This document shows positions 43,806 through 52,916 of a DNA stretch of 64,000 bases, one piece after another; position 1 is the stretch's first letter; every line of letters starts with the position of its first letter. The notes under the pieces were generated by a model that saw only the letters and a program-made list of their open reading frames with translations, made no database searches and was not told the DNA's origin. Origin of the DNA: CAVRXQ01 sp963831155 (GTDB lineage Bacteria; Actinomycetota; Acidimicrobiia; Acidimicrobiales; Bog-793). The translations under genes were made by a program, and so were the position numbers. Where the stretch lies: assembly GCA_963831155.1 (NCBI GenBank), contig CAWHOY010000008.1:1-64000 (forward strand), read 5' to 3'.

Positions 43806-45124
43806 AGTCGTTGTGGCTCCTGGATCAACTTGTTCCACTGGCGCCAGAACGCCCGCACGCGGCCCTCGTCAATAGAGCGAATCGGTTCGCCTGCTGCCTC
43901 GGTCGCCATTCCTCGCGAGACGTCGTTCCAGTCGACACCCGCACGTGGGTCGCGAGCGGTCGACTCGATCGCGCGCTGGATCGCCTCTTGCGCCTCGAGG
44001 TCGTCGGGCGTCGCGAGTCCACCCGGCCCAATGAAGCTCACGAGTGTCTTGAGCCTCAGATCGACGGCCTCGGGGGGTTCGTCTACGGGCGCGAGGGCGA
44101 AAGCCGAAATCGCCGTCAGGCCCGGTGCGACGGGCTCGAGCAGTCGGATCGATATCCCCTCGATGTCGAAGAGCAACAAATTCGGGAACATGAACAGTGT
44201 TCTGCTGTTGTCGGCGATGAGTGAAGCGCGCTCTTTATCGAGGCGTGCGAACAACTGGCTGCGGTTCTCTTTGATGCGGGCCTTTTCCGCCTCGCCGAAG
44301 CGTGGTTCCCAGTCGAGGCCGATCCGCCCGCTGTGACCGCTTTGGATGCCGACGACGTGACCGTTCGGAAGGATGCGCCCCTTGCCGCCTTCGGACGTCG
44401 TGAACCCGGTGCTCTGTAGGTACTCGAGGAAGGTGATGTGGCTTGGGGCGAAGTGATAGCCGTCCATCGCGTTCTCGACGCCGAGCTTCCAGTTCGCCCG
44501 TGACGTGTACTGCTGTGTGCCTGGAAGGACGCGCATACCTGCCGCGCAATGGTCCGCGACGAGTTCGATGTAATCAGCGGCCGGGCCGAGATACTCGTCG
44601 AGGGTCGGGGTGTCGGGATCGAAACAGACGAATACGAAGTCTCGCAAGACGTCGAGATGGGGCACGGGACGCAGTCCGAGGCGATCACGGAACTCGGAAC
44701 CCTCAGGGTAGGCCTCTGGCGAGGGGAGTGAGACGAGTTTGCCCTCCGTGTCGAACGTCCATGCGTGGTAGAAGCAGCGAAGCCGCCGCGCGTTGCCTTC
44801 GCGCTCTCGGCAGACGGCAGTGCCGCGGTGAGGGCAGGCGTTGAGGAAGGCGCGGATCGTGCCGTGCACATCTCGAAGGAAGATGAGCTCACGGCCGCCC
44901 AGTGAACGCACCTTGTAGTCACCGGGGTTGGGCAGTTCGCTGGCGTGGCCGAGGTAGAGCCAGCAGCGGCCCCAGATGCGTTCGCGTTCGGCTCCGAAGA
45001 CTGCGTCATCGCGATAGACGCTGCGTCGCACCCGGAAGATCCCGGCCGCGGCGTCCTCGTCGATGAACCGTCCGCAGAGATCTTCGCCGCTGAGCGGAGG
45101 GGCCACATCCGTACGAACACTCAT
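43802..45124 (-). CDS. Rieske non-heme iron oxygenase, alpha subunit
   Basis: A 440-residue large subunit. The Rieske motifs are ACPHRGTAVC and RCFYHAWTFD, and the catalytic iron site is ENAMDGYHFAPSHITFLEYL. It closely parallels the other alpha subunit at 37157-38494, including the VSFIGPGGLATPDDLEAQEAI segment, so the two arose by duplication. It starts the operon alpha, beta, extradiol-type VOC, M20-like. Electron-transfer partners are not encoded nearby. The start at the ATG at 45124 has no strong ribosome site. Confidence 0.92.
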   Translation of the reverse strand: MSVRTDVAPPLSGEDLCGRFIDEDAAAGIFRVRRSVYRDDAVFGAERERIWGRCWLYLGHASELPNPGDYKVRSLGGRELIFLRDVHGTIRAFLNACPHRGTAVCREREGNARRLRCFYHAWTFDTEGKLVSLPSPEAYPEGSEFRDRLGLRPVPHLDVLRDFVFVCFDPDTPTLDEYLGPAADYIELVADHCAAGMRVLPGTQQYTSRANWKLGVENAMDGYHFAPSHITFLEYLQSTGFTTSEGGKGRILPNGHVVGIQSGHSGRIGLDWEPRFGEAEKARIKENRSQLFARLDKERASLIADNSRTLFMFPNLLLFDIEGISIRLLEPVAPGLTAISAFALAPVDEPPEAVDLRLKTLVSFIGPGGLATPDDLEAQEAIQRAIESTARDPRAGVDWNDVSRGMATEAAGEPIRSIDEGRVRAFWRQWNKLIQEPQRL

Positions 45125-45269
45125 TGAATGCCCCCAGAACTCGATCTCGGGTATCGCTCGCCCTGATCATTACGGTAGCAACGCGCCTAACCCGGTTCAA
45201 CCTATACAAGATGGCGTCACGCAATGAAAGACGACCTGGCCACGCTGAGGATGTGCGGCTCTGCCCGCT

Positions 45270-46700
45270 TTACGCTGGCGCTCGATTCGTCGGCCACTTG
45301 CGACGATCGGGGAGACCGCTGCGTGCGACGATGGCTTCACCTGCTCGCTGCGCCCGCTCGTACAGCGCGCCAGCGTCGATGGTGGTCAGCCGATAGTTGT
45401 CGACCACTTTTTCGCCGTCGACGAAGACCGTGTGAACTCCTCGACCATCCGCCGCATAGACGAGTTGATTGGCGACGTTCAACAAGGGCGTCCATTCAGG
45501 CCGACGCCGGTCGTGAAGGACGAGGTCAGCGCGCTTTCCCACCTCGATCGATCCGATTTCATCTTCGAGACCGAGTGCGCGAGCGCCATGCAACGTCGCC
45601 ATCTCGAACGCGAGCTCGGCTGGGATCATACGAGGGTCGCGGCGGGCGTCTTTGAACAGTCCCGCGACCAGATAAGTAGCGCGCATCAGATCTGAGTAGT
45701 TCGACGCGTTGTTGCCGTCCGTGCCGATCGCAACGTTCACTCCGGAGGCGAGCATCTCGGGGATCTTGCCGATCTGGGTGACGCCGTATGCGACCTTTAG
45801 AGCGGTCGTCGGGCAGTGCGCGACGGTGCAACCGCGCTGCGAAAGAAGGGAGATCTCTTCGTCGTCGACGTGCACGCAGTGCGCGAGAACCGTGCGCGGA
45901 GCGAGGACCCCAAGCTCGTCGAGGTGCACCATCGGTCGTTGCCCAAAACTGGCGAGGAAGCCTTCTGGGTCCATCGCAGCCGGCGACATGTGAAAATTCA
46001 CGCCCGTGTCGTGCTCGTCAGCGAGCCGCCGTGCCGCCCTCCACAAGTCGTCGCTGCACGTCGTGTGGCCGATCACCATCGACCAAGCCTCGACGCGTTT
46101 GCCCCGCGAGCCGTAACGAGCAAGCTCGGCTTCGAGGTTGGTGACGGCTTGGGCCGTCGTCTGTCGGCACTCAACCGGCTCGGGCGGCAAATCCCACACC
46201 CACCGTCCGACCCTTGCGCGGATCCCGATCTCGTCGAGGCTCTCGATGACGGCGTCGAGGAAGCGAATCGTTCCTGCCTCGATGAACGACGTCGTGCCCG
46301 ACAAGAGCATTTCTGCCGCTGCCAGTTGGGCGGAGACCTTTTCGTCCTCCTCTGTGTATGCGACGTGGATAGGAACAAGCCACTGGAATACGTTCTCCTC
46401 GAACGGCGTGTCGTCGGGAACGAAGCCACGCGTCAACGGCTCACCTGTGATGTGGATGTGCGTATTTACAAGCCCTGGCGTGACGACGAAGGCGCTGCCG
46501 TCGATCAACTCGACCGCGTCGTAGCGCGCTCGCATCCTCGTCGAATTGCCGATATCGACGATGCGGCCGTCACGGATCGCGATCGCGCCCTGTTCGACTA
46601 CTTCACGTTCAGCATTCATCGTGACAATCAGCGCACCGACGATCAGTGTGTCGACGGGTTCGAGAAGCGTCCGCTCGTCACTCGAACCGTGCGGGGTCAT
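45270..46700 (-). CDS. Amidohydrolase, AtzB/SAH-deaminase-like (second paralogue)
   Basis: A 476-residue protein from the ATG at 46700 that overlaps the methyltransferase stop (ATGA). Metal motif VNTHIHITG (about residue 84), later His in LAHCVHVDDEE, and Asp in IGTDGNNASN match the ATZ/TRZ and SAH-deaminase type. The C-terminal strand GKRADLVLHD completes the composite domain. The segment after the HxH motif resembles that of the paralogue at 16258-17670 (FQWLVPIHVA versus FEWAVPIHAA). It may deaminate or hydrolyse an N-heterocycle. It is the last gene of the MDR-methyltransferase-amidohydrolase operon. Confidence 0.85.
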   Translation of the reverse strand: MTPHGSSDERTLLEPVDTLIVGALIVTMNAEREVVEQGAIAIRDGRIVDIGNSTRMRARYDAVELIDGSAFVVTPGLVNTHIHITGEPLTRGFVPDDTPFEENVFQWLVPIHVAYTEEDEKVSAQLAAAEMLLSGTTSFIEAGTIRFLDAVIESLDEIGIRARVGRWVWDLPPEPVECRQTTAQAVTNLEAELARYGSRGKRVEAWSMVIGHTTCSDDLWRAARRLADEHDTGVNFHMSPAAMDPEGFLASFGQRPMVHLDELGVLAPRTVLAHCVHVDDEEISLLSQRGCTVAHCPTTALKVAYGVTQIGKIPEMLASGVNVAIGTDGNNASNYSDLMRATYLVAGLFKDARRDPRMIPAELAFEMATLHGARALGLEDEIGSIEVGKRADLVLHDRRRPEWTPLLNVANQLVYAADGRGVHTVFVDGEKVVDNYRLTTIDAGALYERAQRAGEAIVARSGLPDRRKWPTNRAPA

Positions 46701-47725
46701 TGGGCGACCTCCGCGAACGGCCGCCGAGCGACGACGACAGTCGTCGGAGGCAAGGGGGCAGCGACTACTTGCACTTCGAGCCCGCTCTTCGTCAACCACG
46801 TGCACGCTTGGGAGCGAGTGAACGTGCCGCCGCGTTCTGTATTTGCCATCATCGTCGTGCCGAGCAGCTGCGCCTGACTTGGGCCGCTGAGGTCATCGTC
46901 GAGGAGATATTCGGCAAGCAGGATCACTCCACCGGGCACGAGCCGCTCGGCGACCCTGGCCACGAGTGCTGTCGCGCCTTCGTCGCCTTCGGCCCGGCAC
47001 ACGTGGGCGAGGATGGCGAGATCGAAGGAATCGGCCGACAAGTCGACTTGCCAGTAGTCCCCGACATGCATTGACACGCGGTCGAGCAGACCGTGCTCTC
47101 GTAAGTGGCGCTCTGCGACGGGCATGACGGCGGGGAGATCGTTGACCACTCCGCGCGCATCTGGAAGGTGCTCAAGGACGGCGATCGTCCAGGGTGCCGC
47201 GCCCGCTCCCAGATCGAGCGTTCGCGCCGTTGCGGGCAGCCTCCCGTCTAGCAACGAGTCGACCACGGCACGTGCGGTCGCGATCTGCGATGGGAACGTG
47301 GCTTCGACGAGATCGGCGAGGAAGCCGACGTCGTCGAGGCTCACGTCTCGCACTGGCGGCTCGCCGCGAACGGTCGCAGCAAGTGCTGGCCAATTCTCAA
47401 CTGGACCGGGCGAATGGCGCAAGAGTGCGCCGAGGTAGCCCGGTTTTCCGGAGACGAGATAGGCGGCGGCGAACGCCGAGAGAGTGAAATCGTCTCCGTC
47501 CCGTTCGAGGACGCCAGCGGCGATGTTCCCGCCGAGAAGCGCAAGGAGGCGCCCGCGGTCTGCTCCACATCGGCGCGCGAGCTCGTTGAGGGAGGCGGGC
47601 GCCTCAGCCAATGCACGGAACACGCCTAATTCGTCGGCGGCGAGGACAGCGAAGTAGGCCGTGAATCCATTTGTGAGGGTCCAGATATGTGCCGGAGAGG
47701 CAACCGGCGATGCCGTGTCGTTCAC
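46697..47725 (-). CDS. SAM-dependent O-methyltransferase-like protein
   Basis: A 342-residue class I methyltransferase. The GTG at 47725 overlaps the MDR stop (GTGA). An N-terminal winged-helix dimerisation region (ASLNELARRCGADRGRLLALL) is followed by the SAM-binding motif TLDLGAGAAPWTIAVLE, then VVNDLPAVM and VSMHVGDYWQVDL and a DLAILAHVCRAEG segment. This is the hydroxyindole/plant-type O-methyltransferase layout of many antibiotic and catabolic methylases. Its position between an alcohol dehydrogenase and an amidohydrolase is unusual; it might work as a demethylation partner or methylate a phenol. Confidence 0.85.
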   Translation of the reverse strand: MNDTASPVASPAHIWTLTNGFTAYFAVLAADELGVFRALAEAPASLNELARRCGADRGRLLALLGGNIAAGVLERDGDDFTLSAFAAAYLVSGKPGYLGALLRHSPGPVENWPALAATVRGEPPVRDVSLDDVGFLADLVEATFPSQIATARAVVDSLLDGRLPATARTLDLGAGAAPWTIAVLEHLPDARGVVNDLPAVMPVAERHLREHGLLDRVSMHVGDYWQVDLSADSFDLAILAHVCRAEGDEGATALVARVAERLVPGGVILLAEYLLDDDLSGPSQAQLLGTTMMANTERGGTFTRSQACTWLTKSGLEVQVVAAPLPPTTVVVARRPFAEVAQ

Positions 47726-48753
47726 GGCAGAAGTAGCACCTTGCCGACGATTTCGTCGCTTTCCATGCGTGATTGTGCAGCAGCCGCGTCGCTGAGGGAA
47801 AAGCGCGAGTCGATGATGGGATCGAATTCGGACTCCCAATAGAACTTGAGCATCTTGCCGAACTCCTCGGTGCGGTAGGGGTCCGAACCGAGCAGCGAGA
47901 TGCCGAAGTGATATGTGTACGGAAGGTCAAAAGTCGCTTCCCGGCCCGTCGTTGAACCGCAGAACACGAGTCGACCGCGTGGCCGCAGGGCCAAAATCGT
48001 CTGTTGGAACAGGGCGGGGCCGACATGGTCGAACGCCACGTCGACGCCCTCTCCGTCGGTAAGTTTCCGGCAGGCGTCGGCGAGATCTTGTGACGCGATA
48101 TTGACAACAGCGTCCGCGCCGAATTGCAATGCGAGCTCGAGCTTGCGGTCGAAACGCGACGTCACGATGACCCGAGCGCCACAGCGTTTGGCAATCTGGA
48201 TCGCGGCGATCGAGACGCCACTTCCGGCGCCGTGGACAAGCAACGTCTCGCCGATTCGCAATTGAGCGACGGCGACGAGTCCGTGCCACGCCGTCGAATA
48301 AACAGTCGGAACGGTGGCCGCGTGCTCGAAACTGATGCCCGTGGGAAGCTTGTATGCGTGATCGGCCGGCGCAACGCATAGTTCGGCGTAGCCACCTGGG
48401 CACGTTGCGCCAATGACTCGTACCGCTCCGCACAAACCGTCGTCGCCGCGCAGGCAGCGGTCGCATGTCCCGCAACGCAACGACGGATTCAGCACGACTC
48501 GGTCGCCGATGCCCAATGACTCGACCTCATCGCCAACCGCGACGACCGTCCCGGCGACGTCCATCCCGGCGATATGGGGTAAGGAGAAGCCCGGCAAGAG
48601 CGGTGGCCCTTCCCGCTGGAGGATGTCGAGCCGATTCAATGCGGTGGCGCCGGTACGGACGAGCACGTCGCGCGGCGTGATCGTCGGATCGGGCACGTCG
48701 TCGTAACTGAGGACCTCGAGCCCGCCGTAGCCGTGCTGCACGACCGCTTTCAT
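47722..48753 (-). CDS. MDR-family zinc-type alcohol dehydrogenase/quinone-oxidoreductase-like
   Basis: A 343-residue MDR protein using the ATG at 48753, which gives the usual MKAVVQHGYGGLEVL opening; a start at 48864 would add 37 unrelated residues. Zinc-type features are IAGMDVAGTVVAVG, a structural-zinc-like RCGTCDRCLRGDDGLC and the NADPH site LLVHGAGSGVSIAAIQIAK with SRFDRKLELA. First of three overlapped genes with the methyltransferase and amidohydrolase. It likely reduces or oxidises a small carbonyl or alcohol. It is divergent from the LLM flavoenzyme gene 174 bp away. Confidence 0.88.
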   Translation of the reverse strand: MKAVVQHGYGGLEVLSYDDVPDPTITPRDVLVRTGATALNRLDILQREGPPLLPGFSLPHIAGMDVAGTVVAVGDEVESLGIGDRVVLNPSLRCGTCDRCLRGDDGLCGAVRVIGATCPGGYAELCVAPADHAYKLPTGISFEHAATVPTVYSTAWHGLVAVAQLRIGETLLVHGAGSGVSIAAIQIAKRCGARVIVTSRFDRKLELALQFGADAVVNIASQDLADACRKLTDGEGVDVAFDHVGPALFQQTILALRPRGRLVFCGSTTGREATFDLPYTYHFGISLLGSDPYRTEEFGKMLKFYWESEFDPIIDSRFSLSDAAAAQSRMESDEIVGKVLLLP

Positions 48754-48927
48754 CGGAGCTGGTAGAGCGCCTGCCAGCAGCGGCAGGGCGCCCGGCGGTG
48801 GGGTGACGAGCAGTTCCCATGGTTCACAAGCCGGAACTCTATTTCTCGTTGCGAGACGAGGCATAGATTTCAGCTCGGGACCGGCGATGAATCAGATGCA
48901 CATCACGACACGGGTCGACGAGGAGCG

Positions 48928-49983
48928 ATGATTCTCGAAGCGGAGTTCAGTCCTGGCATGACGCTCGACGAATGCCGGGAAGTCGCTCGCCTCATCGAGT
49001 CCGCTGGTTTCGATCGACTCGGAGTCTCCGATGTCGTTCTTTGGCCCGACACGTTCATCGTGCAGGCGCTTTGCGCGAGAGTCACTACGCGGTTGGAGAT
49101 CGGAAGCATGGTCGGAAACCCTTATATCCGCCATCCAGCGGTCACCGCCGCTGCGGTAGCCGGAATCCAGGAGATCTCCGAGGGACGAGCCTTCATCGGC
49201 CTTGGCGTCGGTGCGGGCCTTGACGTTGTGGGGGTGAACTACCCGCGTCCCGCGGCGACGCTTCGCGAGGCGATCGAGATCGTGCGCGCGCTACTTGATG
49301 GCGAGACAGTGGACCGGATCGGTTCCGTTTTTCATGTCGAGGGCGCGAAGCTGCGCATGCCGCCAGCCAAGAAGGTTCCAATCGCCATCGGAACCCGTTC
49401 CCAGCGCGTCGCCTCGCTCGCCGGTGAACTCGCTGACCGGGCGCTCGTCGGCGCTCGGTACTTATCTCCGAAGTTTGCCGACCGCTACCGTTCGTGGGTC
49501 GCGGATGGTGAAGCGCTCGCGGACCGACCGTCCGGCGCGGTCGAGGTTGCGCCGCGGCTCACCCTCTGCTGTTCGCGCGATAAGCAAGCGGCCTACGCCA
49601 CGATGCGACGTGACGCGGCCGAGTTCCTCATCACATTGCGCCCCGACGACCTGGACATCGAACCCGAGCGCGTAGAAGCGATCGCATCTGTGCTGTCGAA
49701 GGCGAAGGGATGGTACTTCGACCCCGAGGCGTACCACCCTCGCGAGCTCGATGACTTGATCGACGACACGCTCGTCGAATCGTTTGCACTTTGCGGCAAT
49801 GGGGACGCACTGGTGGGTCAGTTTCGACGGATCGAGGAAATGGGATTTCGGTCGATGAGCCTGAAGCTTGCACCAGTACGCCGATCGGGCTGGTCGATGT
49901 TCGATGGCTTGGTCGAAACGATCACGACGGTCGCCGAGGTCATGCCAGCCATCAAGGCGCTCGGTGTTGCCCGATCTCGATAG
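48928..49983 (+). CDS. LLM-class (F420- or flavin-dependent) oxidoreductase
   Basis: A 351-residue bacterial-luciferase-like TIM barrel. The N-terminal MILEAEFSPGMTLDECREVARLIESAGFD strand-helix, the RLEIGSMVGNPYIRHPAVTAAAVA segment, the GRAFIGLGVGAG phosphate-binding region and the VPIAIGTRS strand are typical of the F420-dependent methylene-tetrahydromethanopterin-reductase-like branch. Cofactor could be F420 or FMN. Members reduce or oxygenate N-heterocycles, sulfonates or lipids. It is divergent from the MDR operon, so shared regulation is possible. Confidence 0.88.
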   Translation: MILEAEFSPGMTLDECREVARLIESAGFDRLGVSDVVLWPDTFIVQALCARVTTRLEIGSMVGNPYIRHPAVTAAAVAGIQEISEGRAFIGLGVGAGLDVVGVNYPRPAATLREAIEIVRALLDGETVDRIGSVFHVEGAKLRMPPAKKVPIAIGTRSQRVASLAGELADRALVGARYLSPKFADRYRSWVADGEALADRPSGAVEVAPRLTLCCSRDKQAAYATMRRDAAEFLITLRPDDLDIEPERVEAIASVLSKAKGWYFDPEAYHPRELDDLIDDTLVESFALCGNGDALVGQFRRIEEMGFRSMSLKLAPVRRSGWSMFDGLVETITTVAEVMPAIKALGVARSR

Positions 49984-50250
49984 CGGCTTAGAACGCCGAC
50001 CTTTATGTCGCATGCGCAATGACGAATCAGACTGACCGCGGTTTACGCCGGCAATCGCAAAACGCGACCATGGTCGCGTCACAGCGTCGAGCGTGGCTGA
50101 GGGAATCGTGACGCTATTGCAGCTCACGATGCTCCAGCTCGAGGAGTGCGTCATGGGACAGGGCCATCTGTTGGCCCGTCCGTACGACCTGTGGGAGCTG
50201 CTTCGTCGCTCGCCGATGCAAGATCGCAGCCGGTACTGGTCAGGCGGACA
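49984..50250. other. Gene-free stretch
   Basis: Nothing convincing is visible between the LLM gene and the small excisionase gene; no hairpin with a T-run is seen. Confidence 0.4.
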
Positions 50251-50406
50251 TCATGCGTAAAGCGCGCTTCTCGGTACGAGCACTCTTTTGCCGAGGCAAA
50301 GCGTCGGGATCACCCCGTGGGCGGCGAGCTCGTGGGCGTGTGCCCTCGAGATGCCGAGGGCGCGAGCCGCCTCTTCGACGGTCAAGAGGTCGAGGATGTG
50401 GGACAC
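50251..50406 (-). CDS. Small excisionase-type helix-turn-helix protein
   Basis: A 51-residue protein starting at the GTG at 50406. It reads LLTVEEAARALGISRAHAHEL, then GVIPTLCLGKRVLVPRSAL, the compact winged-helix of excisionase/HTH_17 proteins, ending at 50251. Proteins of this type sit next to integrase genes in mobile elements, and a small IS3 relic lies just beside it. No integrase is left, so this is a scar or an orphan regulator. Confidence 0.65.
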   Translation of the reverse strand: MSHILDLLTVEEAARALGISRAHAHELAAHGVIPTLCLGKRVLVPRSALYA

Positions 50407-50606
50407 GTGCCCGCGACCCCTTGACTTCTGTCAAGCGTCGCGACCTCTTGACTCGGCACCGTTTCGTGTCCCACAAACTGTCCCACCAAACTGCGTTCTC
50501 GTCACCTGCTCGCGCTCAGACCCGTCGAAGAACGAGCAGGTCAGGTGGGTTGTAGTGAGTTTGAGTTGATCCAGTTGGAGGCCCCGGATGGACGAGTCGG
50601 TGGTTC

Positions 50607-50700
50607 GTTCGGGGCAGGGGTGAGGTAACCGAGCGAGCTGTGGCGTCGGGCCGGGTTCTAGAAATGTTCGATGTATTCGGCGATGGCGACGGCCGCGCCA
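50607..50700 (-). pseudogene. IS3-type transposase C-terminal relic
   Basis: The minus strand reads AVAIAEYIEHF, then a TAG in place of the usual Tyr, then NPARRHSSLGYLTPA, which is the hallmark C-terminus of IS3-family OrfB. No other part of an IS is found, so it is a degraded tail. The stretch 50407-50606 and 50701-50952 shows no other gene. Confidence 0.6.
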
Positions 50701-50952
50701 AGAAGCGCCGACCGGCGACCGGAGGGGGCGTTCAACCACCTTCCATCGAGCGGAGGTGTGCCTCTAGGTGCTCTCGCCATGAACCCAGCGCGTCAAGCGG
50801 GGCTTGTCGTTTGCACGCAGGGTTCGGGTGACCTTTTGGTGCGTCTTGGGTGCTCCACATCGCCGTTGGGCAGAGTGCCGGACTCGCACTCTTAACCGAT
50901 TGGCCCTCGTCGAACGCGCTTTCCGCGCGAAGCGGTGCAGGCGCGACAAGGT

Positions 50953-51822
50953 CTATCGCCAATCTTGGACTGCTCGGCCGAGGGTCTCGCTCACCTCGGT
51001 TCTTAGCAGCGGGGCCAGCGACGCCGCCGTGACCTCGCCGGAGCTGAGGCGATCGGTTGCGTGAAAGCAATCCCAAAAGCGGACGAGTCCGTCCTCACCA
51101 TCGGCGTCGAACACCTTTGCCGCGAGACGCTGCCACCGATACTGGTACCAGACGTAGTTCAGCGGGCTCATCGGGTCATCGCCACCTGTGTAGTGGGTTT
51201 CGAGTTCCTCCAGCGTGCTGTAACCCTCGGCGCGCATCCGAGCGCCAAGGCGCCGACTCTGCGCTCCCACGGTGGAGAGCACGTCAAGCGTGTTCAGACT
51301 TTCTGGCTGCTTCGTTGCGACGAACGTGTGGAGGGCCAGGTTGGCGAAGATCTCGCCCAACCAGAAGGTCGGCAATCTGAGATCCCCGAGCATTTCGAAT
51401 GCGTGGCCGAGCTCATGGATCGTGACGAGATCGAAGAATGGCTGCAGATCCAAGCCACCTGCGCGGTCGGGGTATGTCGCAAGCAATCTCGTATAACCGC
51501 GCGGCGACGCCTCGTGAAGGTCCTGTCCTATTGCGATCCAGAAGTCTCCGCTTCCGGCGGGCATCACCACGATGCCGGGACGGATCTGACCATCGTCATC
51601 GTTAAAGAACGGCAGCCCGTATGGCTGCCTGCTCTCCCAGTCCGCCTCGTCGGCCACGATGACGGCGATGTCGGGCTCGACTCCTGAAAACAGGCGACTG
51701 AAGTAGACGTAGGCGTCCGCGGCGACATCGGCCGCGGCCCGCGCGCGTACTAGTGACCCGTCGCTGTAACGCACCTCAAACGGATAGCCGCCTAAGTGCG
51801 CGAGCCCTGATCCCAACGCCAT
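50953..51822 (-). CDS. HExxH zincin-like protein of unknown function
   Basis: A 289-residue soluble protein from the ATG at 51822. The zinc motif is VTIHELGHAFEML (about residue 136), with a downstream LGEIFANLALH that could supply the third ligand Glu. Near the start is YPFEVRYSDGSLVRARA, then an Ala-rich helix; the C-terminus has YRWQRLAAKVFDADGE and LAPLLRTEVSETL. The pattern suggests a gluzincin-like hydrolase, but I do not recognise the family. No signal peptide is evident, so it probably acts in the cytoplasm. It stands alone, divergent from the nicotinamidase gene. Confidence 0.65.
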   Translation of the reverse strand: MALGSGLAHLGGYPFEVRYSDGSLVRARAAADVAADAYVYFSRLFSGVEPDIAVIVADEADWESRQPYGLPFFNDDDGQIRPGIVVMPAGSGDFWIAIGQDLHEASPRGYTRLLATYPDRAGGLDLQPFFDLVTIHELGHAFEMLGDLRLPTFWLGEIFANLALHTFVATKQPESLNTLDVLSTVGAQSRRLGARMRAEGYSTLEELETHYTGGDDPMSPLNYVWYQYRWQRLAAKVFDADGEDGLVRFWDCFHATDRLSSGEVTAASLAPLLRTEVSETLGRAVQDWR

Positions 51823-52129
51823 CAGAGAACCTCCCTACGCCGGTCGGCGGAATACACGAGAGCCTAAGGATGGAGCGGTTTCTTTCGAGAGTCGGGACTT
51901 ATGACGCCGTCTACCGATGTCCGCGCTTGCGTACGCGATCGCAGTGCGATCGGGGAACGTTGGTGTAATAGAGCCGATCGTGACATTGTCGCCTTGCGTC
52001 ACCATCAGCACTGCATGGTTTGCTCTGCACGAGAAAACGGATCGATACCGACGATCTCGCCCAGACATGGCGGGCCACCGGACTTTCGGCTACAAGAACA
52101 ACTTCAATCAAATGCGGGGGAGCGAGAGG

Positions 52130-52741
52130 ATGCCAGCAAAGAGCCGTAACCTGAGCGCACTCATCGTCGTCGATATTCAACGGGACTTCTGTGAGGGAGG
52201 TTCGCTTCCCGTGCCAGGCGGCGCGGAGTGTGCGGCGCACGTATCCGAATACCTTGCGAGGTCTGGTCATGGGTACGCAGGGATCGTCGCGACTCAGGAT
52301 TGGCACATCGAACCGAATGGGCATTTTGGTGACCCACCGGACTGGGTCGATTCATGGCCGGTGCACTGCGTTGCCAATTCGTTTGGCGCGGAGTTCCACC
52401 CGAACCTCGGCGCCATGGTGGAGGTGCCGGCGGTCTTCGACACGGTGTTTCGCAAAGGTGAGTACGCGGCCGCGTATTCGGGTTTCGAGGGTCGCGACGA
52501 CGAGGGAGATTCACTGACGGAATGGCTCGATCACCGCGGCATCGAAAAGGTCGACATCGTCGGAATCGCGATCAGCGCCTGCGTCAAAGCGACCGCTCTA
52601 GGAGCAATCGCGAACGGCCTTCGGACCCGTGTGCTTGTCGATCTATGCGCGGACTTGGCCGAGCCCGAAGGCATCACTGTCGCGACGTTGGGCGAACTGG
52701 TCGACAACGGCGTGGAGATCGTGCGCGAAGAGGATTCGTGA
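52130..52741 (+). CDS. pncA: Nicotinamidase (PncA-like), isochorismatase fold
   Basis: A 203-residue protein from the ATG at 52130, preceded by GGGGGAGCGAGAGG. The catalytic triad is visible: Asp in LIVVDIQRDF (about residue 15), Lys in VFRKGEYAAAYSGFEG (about 112) and Cys in GIAISACVKATAL (about 150). The metal set Asp, His and His lies in TQDWHIEPNGHF. This combination defines nicotinamidase/pyrazinamidase rather than general cysteine hydrolases. It converts nicotinamide to nicotinate in NAD salvage, but in a catabolic region it might hydrolyse another pyridine carboxamide. Upstream extensions to 51917 have no homology. Confidence 0.85.
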   Translation: MPAKSRNLSALIVVDIQRDFCEGGSLPVPGGAECAAHVSEYLARSGHGYAGIVATQDWHIEPNGHFGDPPDWVDSWPVHCVANSFGAEFHPNLGAMVEVPAVFDTVFRKGEYAAAYSGFEGRDDEGDSLTEWLDHRGIEKVDIVGIAISACVKATALGAIANGLRTRVLVDLCADLAEPEGITVATLGELVDNGVEIVREEDS

Positions 52742-52916
52742 CTCCGCTCGAGCTCCTTTCCCTCCTTTCTTGAAGGAGTCGGACTCCCCTGCTAGACAGC
52801 CAAAACCATGAATCGGGCTTCAGGAACGGTTAATTGGGTCGCGTCGCACTGGCAACACTCAACGCACGGCAAGTGCGTGCTGTAACTCGCTGGGCGACAA
52901 CGGGCGCACGCCGACC

